Notes under the pieces: model-generated
Told to the model about the DNA's origin: nothing
Seen by the model: the letters and a program-made list of their open reading frames with translations, nothing else
The model's database searches: none
Source of the DNA: a bacterium
GTDB lineage: Bacteria; Planctomycetota; Phycisphaerae; Phycisphaerales; SM1A02
Direction of reading: 5' to 3'
NCBI GenBank assembly: GCA_029977865.1
Contig: JAPOKA010000006.1
Coordinates: 1-64,000, forward strand
DNA length: 64,000 nt
Shown here: positions 1-7,111 of the stretch, piece by piece
How the letters are laid out: every line of letters begins with the position of its first letter
Position numbering within the stretch: the first letter of the stretch is position 1
Program-made: the position numbers and the translations under genes

Positions 1-299
1 AGCGATGGGGCGCGGGTTGCAGCGGGGGATGGGCGAGGCCTGGAACGGATGGGCCGAGTGGGCCGGAGGCGCCTCATAGGCCCGTGGATGGGATTCGGAA
101 CGAGAGGTGCGACCTTCGCGCCTGGGAGGAATGGGCCGAGGCGGACTCGGAAGCCCGATTCGCCTCTTGGCAGGGGGCCTCGAGCGTTGCCGGAGGAACG
201 CTCAGGGCGGCTGGGTCGGGGTGCGGTCTGCCATCCGCGACCGACTGCGGACCTTGGCGAAAGTCGCCCTTCCCGCCCGCCGATCTCCCCCGCGTGGCG
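1..299. other. Left-edge stretch without a recognised gene
   Basis: Open frames run through this stretch, as expected at this GC content, but none has the strong third-position G/C bias of the surrounding genes and none translates into a recognisable protein. No terminator or promoter stands out. Confidence 0.4.
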
Positions 300-641
300 A
301 TGCCGACCCTGCTCTCCGAACGACGCTCGAGCCCCCGGGTGCAGCACGAGCAGCCCTGCAAGGTGTGGCGACCGAGCGACGACCGCTTCGTCGCCGGCAC
401 GACCTGCAATCTCTCGACCGGCGGCGCCATGGTCACGCTGAACCAGTGTGTCCCGATCGCGGCAGGCGAGCGGGTTCGGGTGGGGATGGGCGTTCGCCGG
501 ACCGACTCGTTTCTCAAGATCGACGAGATGGTCGAGGCGGAGGTGGTGCGGTCGGTGAGCTTCGACGGGCGCACCACCCTGTCGCTGCAGTACCGCCGCG
601 GCGACTCGGTCGGCGAGGATGGCCTGCGCCTCGCGGCGTAG
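300..641 (+). CDS. PilZ-domain protein
   Basis: This 113-residue protein looks like a single PilZ domain. It has an early ERRSSPRV segment, matching the arginine-rich switch (RxxxR) by which PilZ domains bind cyclic-di-GMP, followed by the NLSTGGAMV strand that matches the family D/NxSxxG motif. PilZ proteins are c-di-GMP effectors for motility, polysaccharide or envelope control; which one applies here cannot be told. The ATG at 300 is chosen because upstream in-frame sequence is not coding-like; a GTG at 294 is an equal alternative. No clear ribosome binding site is seen. It converges on the TonB-like gene with about 320 bases between. Confidence 0.75.
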   Translation: MPTLLSERRSSPRVQHEQPCKVWRPSDDRFVAGTTCNLSTGGAMVTLNQCVPIAAGERVRVGMGVRRTDSFLKIDEMVEAEVVRSVSFDGRTTLSLQYRRGDSVGEDGLRLAA

Positions 642-964
642 CGCGGCCGGTCCTCAAGGGTCCACGCGGCAGCGAACCGCGGTCTCGATTCTGAGTGCGG
701 GCGGCCAATCACCGCGAGGACGCGTTCGCGCGCGGCATCGGCCTCGTCTCGCCCCTTTGCGATCGACTCCGTGAAGCAAGTGCAAGGTCCTCTGGTCCTC
801 AGTGACCTCGTGCATGTCTCGCGAGCAAACAGGCGCTCGCAGTCCGGGATGGGCGTCTGCGGCGTGCGTTCGGCGCCGCGTAGCGGTCGCGCGCGATCCT
901 CCGACCCTCGGTGCAGCACTTCAATCGTCACCCGAGCCGACGCGGCGCCTTCGCCGACGAGCCG
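642..964. other. Intergenic stretch between convergent genes
   Basis: This lies between the ends of the PilZ and TonB-like genes. I see no credible coding frame, no hairpin followed by a T run and no repeat. Confidence 0.4.
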
Positions 965-2380
965 CTACTGCATCACCAGCCGAATGCGGTAGACGTACAC
1001 CTGGCCTTCGGCGAGTCTCTCGAGCAGCGCACCGCGGGCCCGCCACCGAAACAGCGAGTCGAGGATGGGGCCGTCGACGTTCTCGTAGCCGGTCGAAGAG
1101 AGCAGCCGTGCGGAGGTCGCCCGACCGGTGCGGTCGAACCGCAACTCGACCACCGGGTCGCGCGGCTTGGTGGTGAGCTGGGTCAGAAGCGGCAGGCTCG
1201 GCTTGCGGGTCTGAATCTCAAGTCCCTGCATGGCGAGCGGTCGACCGGCCTTCCAGGTCTCGGGCGGCGCGACGACGACGCTGAAGGCGTCGGATTCCTT
1301 GGGAGCGGTCTCTCCGGGAGCGGGCGGATCGGGCCGCGGCGGGCCCGGCGCTGCGGGCTCGGTCTCGCCGGACGGCGGTGCTCCGGCTGGCTTGGGCTCG
1401 GAAGGCGTCTGCGGATTCGGCGCGGGGTTCGGCGTCGGCTGCGGGTTGGGCGTCGGTTGCGGGGCCGGAGTCGGCTGCGGCTTCGGCTCGGGTTCGGGCC
1501 TTGGCTGCTCGGGCTTGGGCGAGGGCTCGGTCTCGGGCTGCGGCTTGGGGGGCGCCGGAGTCTCCGGCGCATCAGCCGGCGGTGCCGAGGGTGTCGGTTC
1601 GCTCTGCGGATCGGTTGCGGGTGTCGGCGCCGGATCGGCGACGGGCTTGGGGATGTCGGGACTCTCCGCGGGCGGCGGATCGTCGCGCGGCGTGCCGGCT
1701 GGAGCGATCTCGCCCGGCGCGACGACATCGGGAGATTCCGCGGGCAGCACTCGCGGACCATCTGGAGTCGGCGCTGCGGGTCCACGAGTCGGCGCTGGCG
1801 TCGATCGCGGCGGTTCCTTCGCCTCCTCCGGCGTGTCGGCAGCCCCGACGTCACGACCCCCGGGCGGTGAGTCGTTGGGCCGAACCGTCGCGCCGCCGGT
1901 GGTCGGCTCGGTTTGCGGAGTCTCCGACGAAGCCGCCGCGGCGGCCTGCGACTCGGGGCTCGGCTGCTCGCCGGGGGGAAGATCCTGCGTCGCCTGTTCG
2001 CCGGGCTTCGCGAGCGCGGTGCCGGCGTCGCCTTCGGCGCCGCCCGACTCCTCGTCGCGGAACGCGGCCTGATCGAACTCCGCGCGCTGGGCGAGGTGCT
2101 CCTGGTACTCCTCGTAGCCGATCCAGTTGAGCGTCACCGCATCGGACTCGTCGATGCCGAGCGGCACCTCCGGGTCGTCGGTGCGAGGGTCTTCGGCAGA
2201 CGCCGCTTCGGGTGGAAGATCCGCGACGACGCCCCGCGCGACTTCAGGCCGCATCGCTTCGACGAGAAGCGGCACGATGATCGCGAGATGGATCAACAGC
2301 GACAGTAGGAAGCCGCCCGCGACCGCTCCGATCGGCAGCGGGCGTTCGTCGAGGGCGTCGATCGGAGCGGCGACGGCCAT
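965..2380 (-). CDS. TonB-like energy transducer protein
   Basis: The 471-residue protein has the TonB layout. A short cytoplasmic N-terminus leads to one membrane helix at about residues 17-40 (LLIHLAIIVPLLVEAM). A very long Pro/Glu/Lys-rich spacer follows, with PKPQPxPxP-type repeats. The C-terminal domain has the strand pattern of TonB (VVELRFDRTGRATSARLLSSTGYENVDGPILDSLF, split here as two blocks around residue 440). TonB couples inner-membrane proton motive force, through ExbB/ExbD, to outer-membrane transport. No exbB lies beside it; an exbD-like gene lies 4 kb away in another transcription unit. The start is the ATG at 2380; longer in-frame sequence upstream is Arg/Ser-rich and not convincing. 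The partner receptor is unknown. Confidence 0.7.
   Translation of the reverse strand: MAVAAPIDALDERPLPIGAVAGGFLLSLLIHLAIIVPLLVEAMRPEVARGVVADLPPEAASAEDPRTDDPEVPLGIDESDAVTLNWIGYEEYQEHLAQRAEFDQAAFRDEESGGAEGDAGTALAKPGEQATQDLPPGEQPSPESQAAAAASSETPQTEPTTGGATVRPNDSPPGGRDVGAADTPEEAKEPPRSTPAPTRGPAAPTPDGPRVLPAESPDVVAPGEIAPAGTPRDDPPPAESPDIPKPVADPAPTPATDPQSEPTPSAPPADAPETPAPPKPQPETEPSPKPEQPRPEPEPKPQPTPAPQPTPNPQPTPNPAPNPQTPSEPKPAGAPPSGETEPAAPGPPRPDPPAPGETAPKESDAFSVVVAPPETWKAGRPLAMQGLEIQTRKPSLPLLTQLTTKPRDPVVELRFDRTGRATSARLLSSTGYENVDGPILDSLFRWRARGALLERLAEGQVYVYRIRLVMQ
1380..1700. repeat. Low-complexity DNA of the TonB-like proline-rich linker
   Basis: On the plus strand the sequence repeats degenerate units such as GGCTGCGGGTTGGGCGTC and TCGGGCTGCGGC. 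They are the reverse complement of codons for Pro-Lys/Gln-Pro repeats, so this is in-gene microsatellite-like DNA that may vary in length between strains. Confidence 0.7.
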
Positions 2381-2723
2381 GGCGGAACGAGGAGGATAGG
2401 AGCGGGGGACGAGGGGCCGCCCGCGGATCCGAAGTTCACCGCGAGTGTTCGACGCCGATCGGTGGCCGTCGCGGAGCTCGCCTTCCGCGGTCGCCTCTTG
2501 GGGGTGCGTTCCCTCCCGCTGCCGCAGTCGTGCCGAATCCCTCAGAAGTCGGGTGCCCTCGCTTCGGACCCCGTTAGGGTGGCTCCAAGGCGAGTTTCGC
2601 CCGGGGTGCTCGATAAAAAAAGACAATTCTGACTTGCAAAGAGGGTTCTCGGAGTCACCCTTTCGATCCTGCACGGGCCGAATCGAGGCCTTGATTCAGG
2701 TGGTGCGCGAATCGGGAGAATCG
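2381..2723. promoter_or_regulatory. Divergent intergenic region, AT-rich centre
   Basis: This separates the TonB-like gene (minus) from the PEP-CTERM gene (plus). Around 2611-2640 it contains an unusually AT-rich stretch for this genome (GATAAAAAAAGACAATTCT), a likely promoter or UP-like zone for the plus-strand gene. GGGAG just before the ATG at 2724 is a good ribosome binding site. On the minus strand, TATCCT lies 12 nt before the TonB-like ATG. I could not assign a confident -35/-10 pair. Confidence 0.35.
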
Positions 2724-3413
2724 ATGATGTCCACAGAGGACACCAAGTTCACCTTCGACCGCAGTCTCGTCGCCTACGCCCTGGCGAGCGGCGCCGTGGC
2801 GTCGACGGCCTCGGGTGCCATCGTCTACAGCGGGGCGCAGAACCTATCGCTGACTTCGGGCAGCGGGACCGCCAACACCCTCGACATCGATGTCAACGGC
2901 GGGGGTACGGACTTCACCCTGAGTTTCCTCGCACACGATCCCGCTGGGCCGACCGTCGGCAGCCTGCGAATTCAAAGTAGCGCCACCGCGGCGAGCCTCG
3001 CCACCTCGGGCAACAAGAACGTCGCGGCTGCACTCTCCGCGGGCAATTCGATTTCGTCGACCCCGAGCCCTCTGCAATGGGGGATGACGAGCCAATCCAA
3101 GCTCATGACCGAGTTCGACGCGAGCACTGGCGCCGCGCTGTCCGACGAATGGGGCAACGTGAGCAACAAGTACATCGGGGGACGGATGGACGCGGGGTCC
3201 GGCCAGTTCTACTACGGCTGGATCCAGATCAGCACCCCCTCGAGCGATGCCGGAACCGTCATTGTGCACGACTGGGCCTACGACTCGACGGCCGACCAGT
3301 CGATCCTCGCGGGGCAGACGGTCTCGGCGGTTCCCGGCGGCGGTGCGATGGCGCTCTTCTCGCTCGGCGCGAGCGGCCTGGGTCGCTGGCGAAACCGCAA
3401 GCGGATGGGCTGA
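2724..3413 (+). CDS. PEP-CTERM-type exported protein
   Basis: A 229-residue protein with an N-terminal hydrophobic export segment (VAYALASGAVASTASGAIV). The Gly/Ser/Thr-rich body has no recognised enzyme domain. The C-terminal sorting signal has the classic three parts: VPGGG, a hydrophobic helix (AMALFSLGASGLG) and a basic end (RWRNRKR). Such tails are cut by an exosortase and are abundant in Phycisphaerae, usually on surface or extracellular proteins. No exosortase gene is in the window. ATG 2724 is preceded by GGGAG at good spacing; a second ATG follows at once at 2727. The body contains an FYYGWIQI segment typical of uncharacterised PEP-CTERM proteins. Function unknown. Confidence 0.75.
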   Translation: MMSTEDTKFTFDRSLVAYALASGAVASTASGAIVYSGAQNLSLTSGSGTANTLDIDVNGGGTDFTLSFLAHDPAGPTVGSLRIQSSATAASLATSGNKNVAAALSAGNSISSTPSPLQWGMTSQSKLMTEFDASTGAALSDEWGNVSNKYIGGRMDAGSGQFYYGWIQISTPSSDAGTVIVHDWAYDSTADQSILAGQTVSAVPGGGAMALFSLGASGLGRWRNRKRMG

Positions 3414-3661
3414 TCGGCGGACGTCGAATCCCGGTCGGCGAATCGAGAGTGCCCTCGCGAGGCTGAGGGTTTCGTGGCCGTCCGGCCGGTGCTCGTGGGC
3501 CGCCTTCTCTTTCCGCCGACCCACGGAGTCTGCGGCCGTACCGTCGGGAAGGGGACAGGCGGACGCACGGCGGATCCTTCTTGACGTCGGCAGTCCCGCC
3601 GAAGGTGGTCTAGTCTGATGACTGTGCACTGCTTCGCGGCGATCAGCAGGACTTGGCGATC

Positions 3662-5683
3662 ATGACCGCCCCGCGGAGACTGCTGCTCGTTGGCCTCGAC
3701 GGCCTTGGCGTCGACCTCGTGCATCCGGCGCTCGACGCGGGCCTGCTTCCGGCAATCGAACGACTGGTGTCGGCAGGCGCTTCCGGTGGTCTCGTCGCCG
3801 GAGGCTCGACCGATCCGGCGGTCGCCTGGACCACGCTCGCGACCGGGCAACGGCCCGATCGCCACCGCATCCTCGGCGAGACCAGCTTCGATCCGATCGC
3901 GGGCGACTTGCGCCCGGTCGATGCCGGCTCGCGGCGAGCGCACGCGATCTGGAACCTCGCCAGCCGCGACGGTCGGTCGAGCGTCGTGGTCGGATGGGCG
4001 GCGAGCCATCCCGCCGATCCGATTCGCGGGGCGTTCGTCTCGGATCGATTCTTCGATCTTGCAGCGCCGATCGGCGAACCGTGGCCGGTGCCCGAGCGGT
4101 CGCTGCATCCAACGGGGCTCGGGACGGCGCTCGCCGAACTTCGGCTCCATCCGGATGAACTCGGCGCCGAGGAGATCGCGCCGTTCGTGCCGCGGCTTGC
4201 GGAAGTCGACCAGAATCGCGATCGGCGGCTCGCCCTCGTGATGGCGGCGCTCGCGGAGACCGTCTCTCGCCACGCGGTCGCGACGCACCTGCTCGAACAG
4301 GAGCCGTGGTCGTTCGCGGCGATCCGCTATCCGATGCTCGATCGACTCGCGGGAGCGTTCCTTCGGTATCGCTCGCCGACGCTTGAAGGGGTCGACGAGC
4401 GCGAAGCCCAGATCTATGGCGAGGTGATCGATGCGGCGCTTCGGCTTCTCGACAACATGATCTCGGTCCTCGTCGGCCTTGCTGGCGATGCGAACGTCGT
4501 GGCGTGCTCGCCATTCGGCGTGCGCTGCGTGCCGGATCTTGCGACCATTCCGCCGCCGGAATCGCCTCGACCGCCGCGGCGCCTTCGCCACGAGCATGGG
4601 TTCGTCGCGATGGCCGGTCCACGCCTCGGCGCAGACCACCTCGTGCACGGCGCTACGGTCGCCGATCTCGTGCCGACTCTGCTCGCGCTGATGGACCTGC
4701 CGATCGGTCAAGATCTCTGCGGGCGGGTGCTGCGCGAGGCGTTCATCGATCCGGCTCGGGTCGCGGCGAGTCCCTCGATCCCCTCGATTCCTTCATGGGA
4801 GTCGCTCGACGGCGAGTTCGGCCGACTCGATCCGCAGGAGCCGCCGATCGCGACGAGCGACGCGGCCGATCTTGTCCGGCAGCTCGTCGATCTGGGCTAT
4901 GTCGAGCGGGATCCGCACGCGGAGCGAACCGAGCGCGACGCTCGGCTTCGTGAGGACCACGCCCTCGCGATCACGCATCTGCGAGCGTCCGAGTGGGCGC
5001 CGGCGGTTCCGCTGCTCGAGCGGATCGTCGCGGCGCGGCCGATCGACGGAGGCCTGATCGTGCTGCTCGCGTCCTGCCATGCGGCGCTCGGAGACGCGGC
5101 ACGATGCCGCGAGCTCGCCGAACGCGCGATGCGAATCGAGGGCAGCGTCGGGCACGCCAGGCTGCTGCTCGCCGCGACCGCGATCATGCAGGCGCGTCGC
5201 GACGAGGCGATCGAGCATCTCGAACAGGCCGAAGCGACCGGCGAGCGTGGACTCGCCGAGAAGCTTGCGTACGGGAACCTCCAACTGCGCCGATTCGCGG
5301 AGGCCGATCACCACGTCGACCGCGCGCTCACGGAGAACCCCGACTCGCCGACCGCCTTTCTGATTCAGGCGATGCTGCGGCTCGAGCGGCGGGAGGATCA
5401 GGCGGCGGCGGAGTCGGCGCTGCGCGCGACGGGGCTTCGCTTCCACTGGCCGGAGGCCCACGCGGTGCTCGGCGTGGCGCTCGCGCGGCTCGGTTACTTC
5501 TCCGAAGCAGCGGTCGCGCTCGAGCGGTCGATCGCGCAGCGTCCGACGCTGCTTGCCCATCGCACCCTCGCGCGAGTCCTCGAGCACGCGGGCGGTGATC
5601 CCGAAGTGGTGCGGCGTCATCGCGAGGCGGCGGAGTCGCTCGCGCGCAGGTCGGTACAGTCGCCGGCGAGGAACTCGTCGTGA
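3662..5683 (+). CDS. AlkP-superfamily (type I phosphodiesterase-like) protein with C-terminal TPRs
   Basis: A 673-residue protein. Residues 5-360 follow the alkaline phosphatase / nucleotide pyrophosphatase fold: LLLVGLDGLG (Asp13), the nucleophile region AWTTLATGQRPDRHRI (Thr57/58), and a C-terminal HGATVADLVPTLLALMDLPIGQDLCGRVL segment. Residues about 435-665 are tetratricopeptide repeats. The planctomycete homologues I know carry DHxxH and SDHG metal motifs; the matching places here read DRLAG (from 227) and SPFG (283-286). Several metal ligands are therefore missing and the protein may be non-catalytic. AGCAGG about 11 nt before the ATG at 3662 favours that start over TTG 3653. It overlaps the next gene by 4 nt. 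Substrate or role unknown. Confidence 0.7.
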   Translation: MTAPRRLLLVGLDGLGVDLVHPALDAGLLPAIERLVSAGASGGLVAGGSTDPAVAWTTLATGQRPDRHRILGETSFDPIAGDLRPVDAGSRRAHAIWNLASRDGRSSVVVGWAASHPADPIRGAFVSDRFFDLAAPIGEPWPVPERSLHPTGLGTALAELRLHPDELGAEEIAPFVPRLAEVDQNRDRRLALVMAALAETVSRHAVATHLLEQEPWSFAAIRYPMLDRLAGAFLRYRSPTLEGVDEREAQIYGEVIDAALRLLDNMISVLVGLAGDANVVACSPFGVRCVPDLATIPPPESPRPPRRLRHEHGFVAMAGPRLGADHLVHGATVADLVPTLLALMDLPIGQDLCGRVLREAFIDPARVAASPSIPSIPSWESLDGEFGRLDPQEPPIATSDAADLVRQLVDLGYVERDPHAERTERDARLREDHALAITHLRASEWAPAVPLLERIVAARPIDGGLIVLLASCHAALGDAARCRELAERAMRIEGSVGHARLLLAATAIMQARRDEAIEHLEQAEATGERGLAEKLAYGNLQLRRFAEADHHVDRALTENPDSPTAFLIQAMLRLERREDQAAAESALRATGLRFHWPEAHAVLGVALARLGYFSEAAVALERSIAQRPTLLAHRTLARVLEHAGGDPEVVRRHREAAESLARRSVQSPARNSS

Positions 5684-6594
5684 ACGATCGCATCGCCCCC
5701 GAATCGGTCCACCTTCGTCCCGCCGAGGGCGGTGAGCGTCGCGCCTGCCGCATGCTTCTGCAACGCGGCGATCGCCTCGGGCATCTCGGCGAGTTGTGGA
5801 TCGCCACCACCGCGGATCCGGATTCGCAGATCCTCGGAGCCTTGTCGCTTCTCACGCTCAGCCGCACCGAGGCGGCGTCGGCGGTGCTCGTCTCGGGACG
5901 GGTCGTGCGGCACTGGCGAGGGCGGGGCATCGGATCGTTGCTCCTCGACACCGCGATCGCGGCGACCCGCCACCTTGGTGGCCGAGCGCTGCTCTCGCAG
6001 GTCGATCCGGCAGCCGATCCGGACGGCGTCGCGTTCCTCGCGGCGAAGGGCTTCGAGCGGACCGAGTTCCTGACGACCTTCGAGGTGGCGACGTCGCGGG
6101 TCGTCGAGAGCCTCGCGCCGCTGATCGATCGACTCCGCCAATCCGATCGGATTCCATCTGATGCCCGCATGGTTCCGCTGCGCCATGCGCCGCTCGTCGC
6201 GGCAGCGAGGCTGCACGCGGATCACCTCGCCGGCACGACGCAGGGGGTCTCCGAGACCCTCAACGACCTGCTCGTGCGCGACGACGCCGACGACCACGCG
6301 GTGCTCATGATCGGCGACGAGGTCCATGGCCTGCTGATCGGGAACACCGTCGATGGCGTGACCGTGGTCGATGCGGAGGTGCTCTCGCCAGAGTCGCGGG
6401 TCTCGGGCGGCAGCTCGGGATGGGCGAGCATCTTCATGCTTGCGGAGCGGCTCGAGTGGGGCCTCTCGCGAGGCTCGCGGATCACGCGGTTCTCCTGCGT
6501 CTCGGGCAATCGTCCGACGCGGCGGCTTGCCGCACGGCTCGGCGCGCAGCCGATCCGCGAGGAGTTCGTGTTCAGTGGAACGATCGATCGCTGA
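5680..6594 (+). CDS. GNAT-family acetyltransferase, probably two tandem GNAT units
   Basis: A 304-residue protein. Residues about 10-145 form a GNAT fold with the acetyl-CoA pyrophosphate-binding motif in RHWRGRGIGSLLL (consensus Q/RxxGxG/A), ending in AFLAAKGFERTEF. Residues about 165-300 look like a second, degenerate GNAT unit (GWASIFMLAERLEWGLSRG ... NRPTRRLAARLGA). The GTG start overlaps the stop of the AlkP-fold/TPR gene as GTGA, so translation is likely coupled and the products may work in one pathway. The acceptor substrate cannot be read from sequence. Confidence 0.75.
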   Translation: MNDRIAPESVHLRPAEGGERRACRMLLQRGDRLGHLGELWIATTADPDSQILGALSLLTLSRTEAASAVLVSGRVVRHWRGRGIGSLLLDTAIAATRHLGGRALLSQVDPAADPDGVAFLAAKGFERTEFLTTFEVATSRVVESLAPLIDRLRQSDRIPSDARMVPLRHAPLVAAARLHADHLAGTTQGVSETLNDLLVRDDADDHAVLMIGDEVHGLLIGNTVDGVTVVDAEVLSPESRVSGGSSGWASIFMLAERLEWGLSRGSRITRFSCVSGNRPTRRLAARLGAQPIREEFVFSGTIDR

Positions 6595-6612
6595 ACGGCG
6601 CGGCGCGGGCGA

Positions 6613-7068
6613 TCACGGCGTCGAGGTCGCCGGCGCTGCGGCGTCGCCCGAGCGATCCGCCGGTCGTCCGACGAGGTTGATCGGTATGCCCGCCTGACGC
6701 AGCCGATCCCAGAGTTCCTGCAGGATCGGGGCGCGGTCGACGGTGCCCTGGCCGTCGGCGATGGCGAGGTAGACGACGGTGTCGGGATCGAGTTCTCGCG
6801 ACTTCGCGATCAGGGGGATCGCCTCCTCGATGGTGGTCTGCTGGCGATCGAGGAAGAGCCCGCCTTCGAGATCGAGCGTGAGCGTCGTCGCGGGCGCCGG
6901 CGTCGCGGGCTGGCCCGAGACGAACTGCCGCAGTTCGATCGGGAGCAGATCGACCCGCACCATCAGCACCATCGAGTAGATGAAGAAGGTCAGCAGCAGG
7001 AAGATCACGTCGATCATCGGCGTGATCTCGACGCGGAGTTCCTGTTGGGGTCGTCGAAGGCGAAGCAT
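6613..7068 (-). CDS. exbD: ExbD/TolR-family biopolymer transport protein
   Basis: A 151-residue inner-membrane protein with one helix near the N-terminus. The diagnostic segment EITPMIDVIFLLLTFFIYSM carries the conserved intramembrane Asp used for proton conduction in ExbD/TolR/MotB proteins. The C-terminal periplasmic domain has the usual pattern (LDLEGGLFLDRQQTTIEEA ... VVYLAIADGQGTVDRAPILQELWDRLRQAGI). It follows gyrA by 43 nt on the same strand, an unusual neighbour, and no exbB is adjacent. It would need an ExbB and a TonB-like partner elsewhere; a TonB-like gene is 4 kb away. Confidence 0.85.
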   Translation of the reverse strand: MLRLRRPQQELRVEITPMIDVIFLLLTFFIYSMVLMVRVDLLPIELRQFVSGQPATPAPATTLTLDLEGGLFLDRQQTTIEEAIPLIAKSRELDPDTVVYLAIADGQGTVDRAPILQELWDRLRQAGIPINLVGRPADRSGDAAAPATSTP

Positions 7069-7111
7069 CGGGAGCGGTCACGCGGGGCGCGAGCGCACGG
7101 GCGGGCGTGGC

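Noticed and set aside
74-931. 285-codon minus-strand frame over the PilZ gene
   Set aside because: Arg/Ser-rich shadow without coding bias; the PilZ frame on the other strand explains the sequence.
1380-1700. Repetitive DNA as a possible CRISPR or minisatellite array
   Set aside because: No constant repeat with unique spacers; it encodes the Pro-rich linker of the TonB-like gene.
3581-3616. TTGACG with TAGTCT as a promoter for the AlkP-fold gene
   Set aside because: The spacing is 24 nt, too long for a normal sigma-70 promoter.
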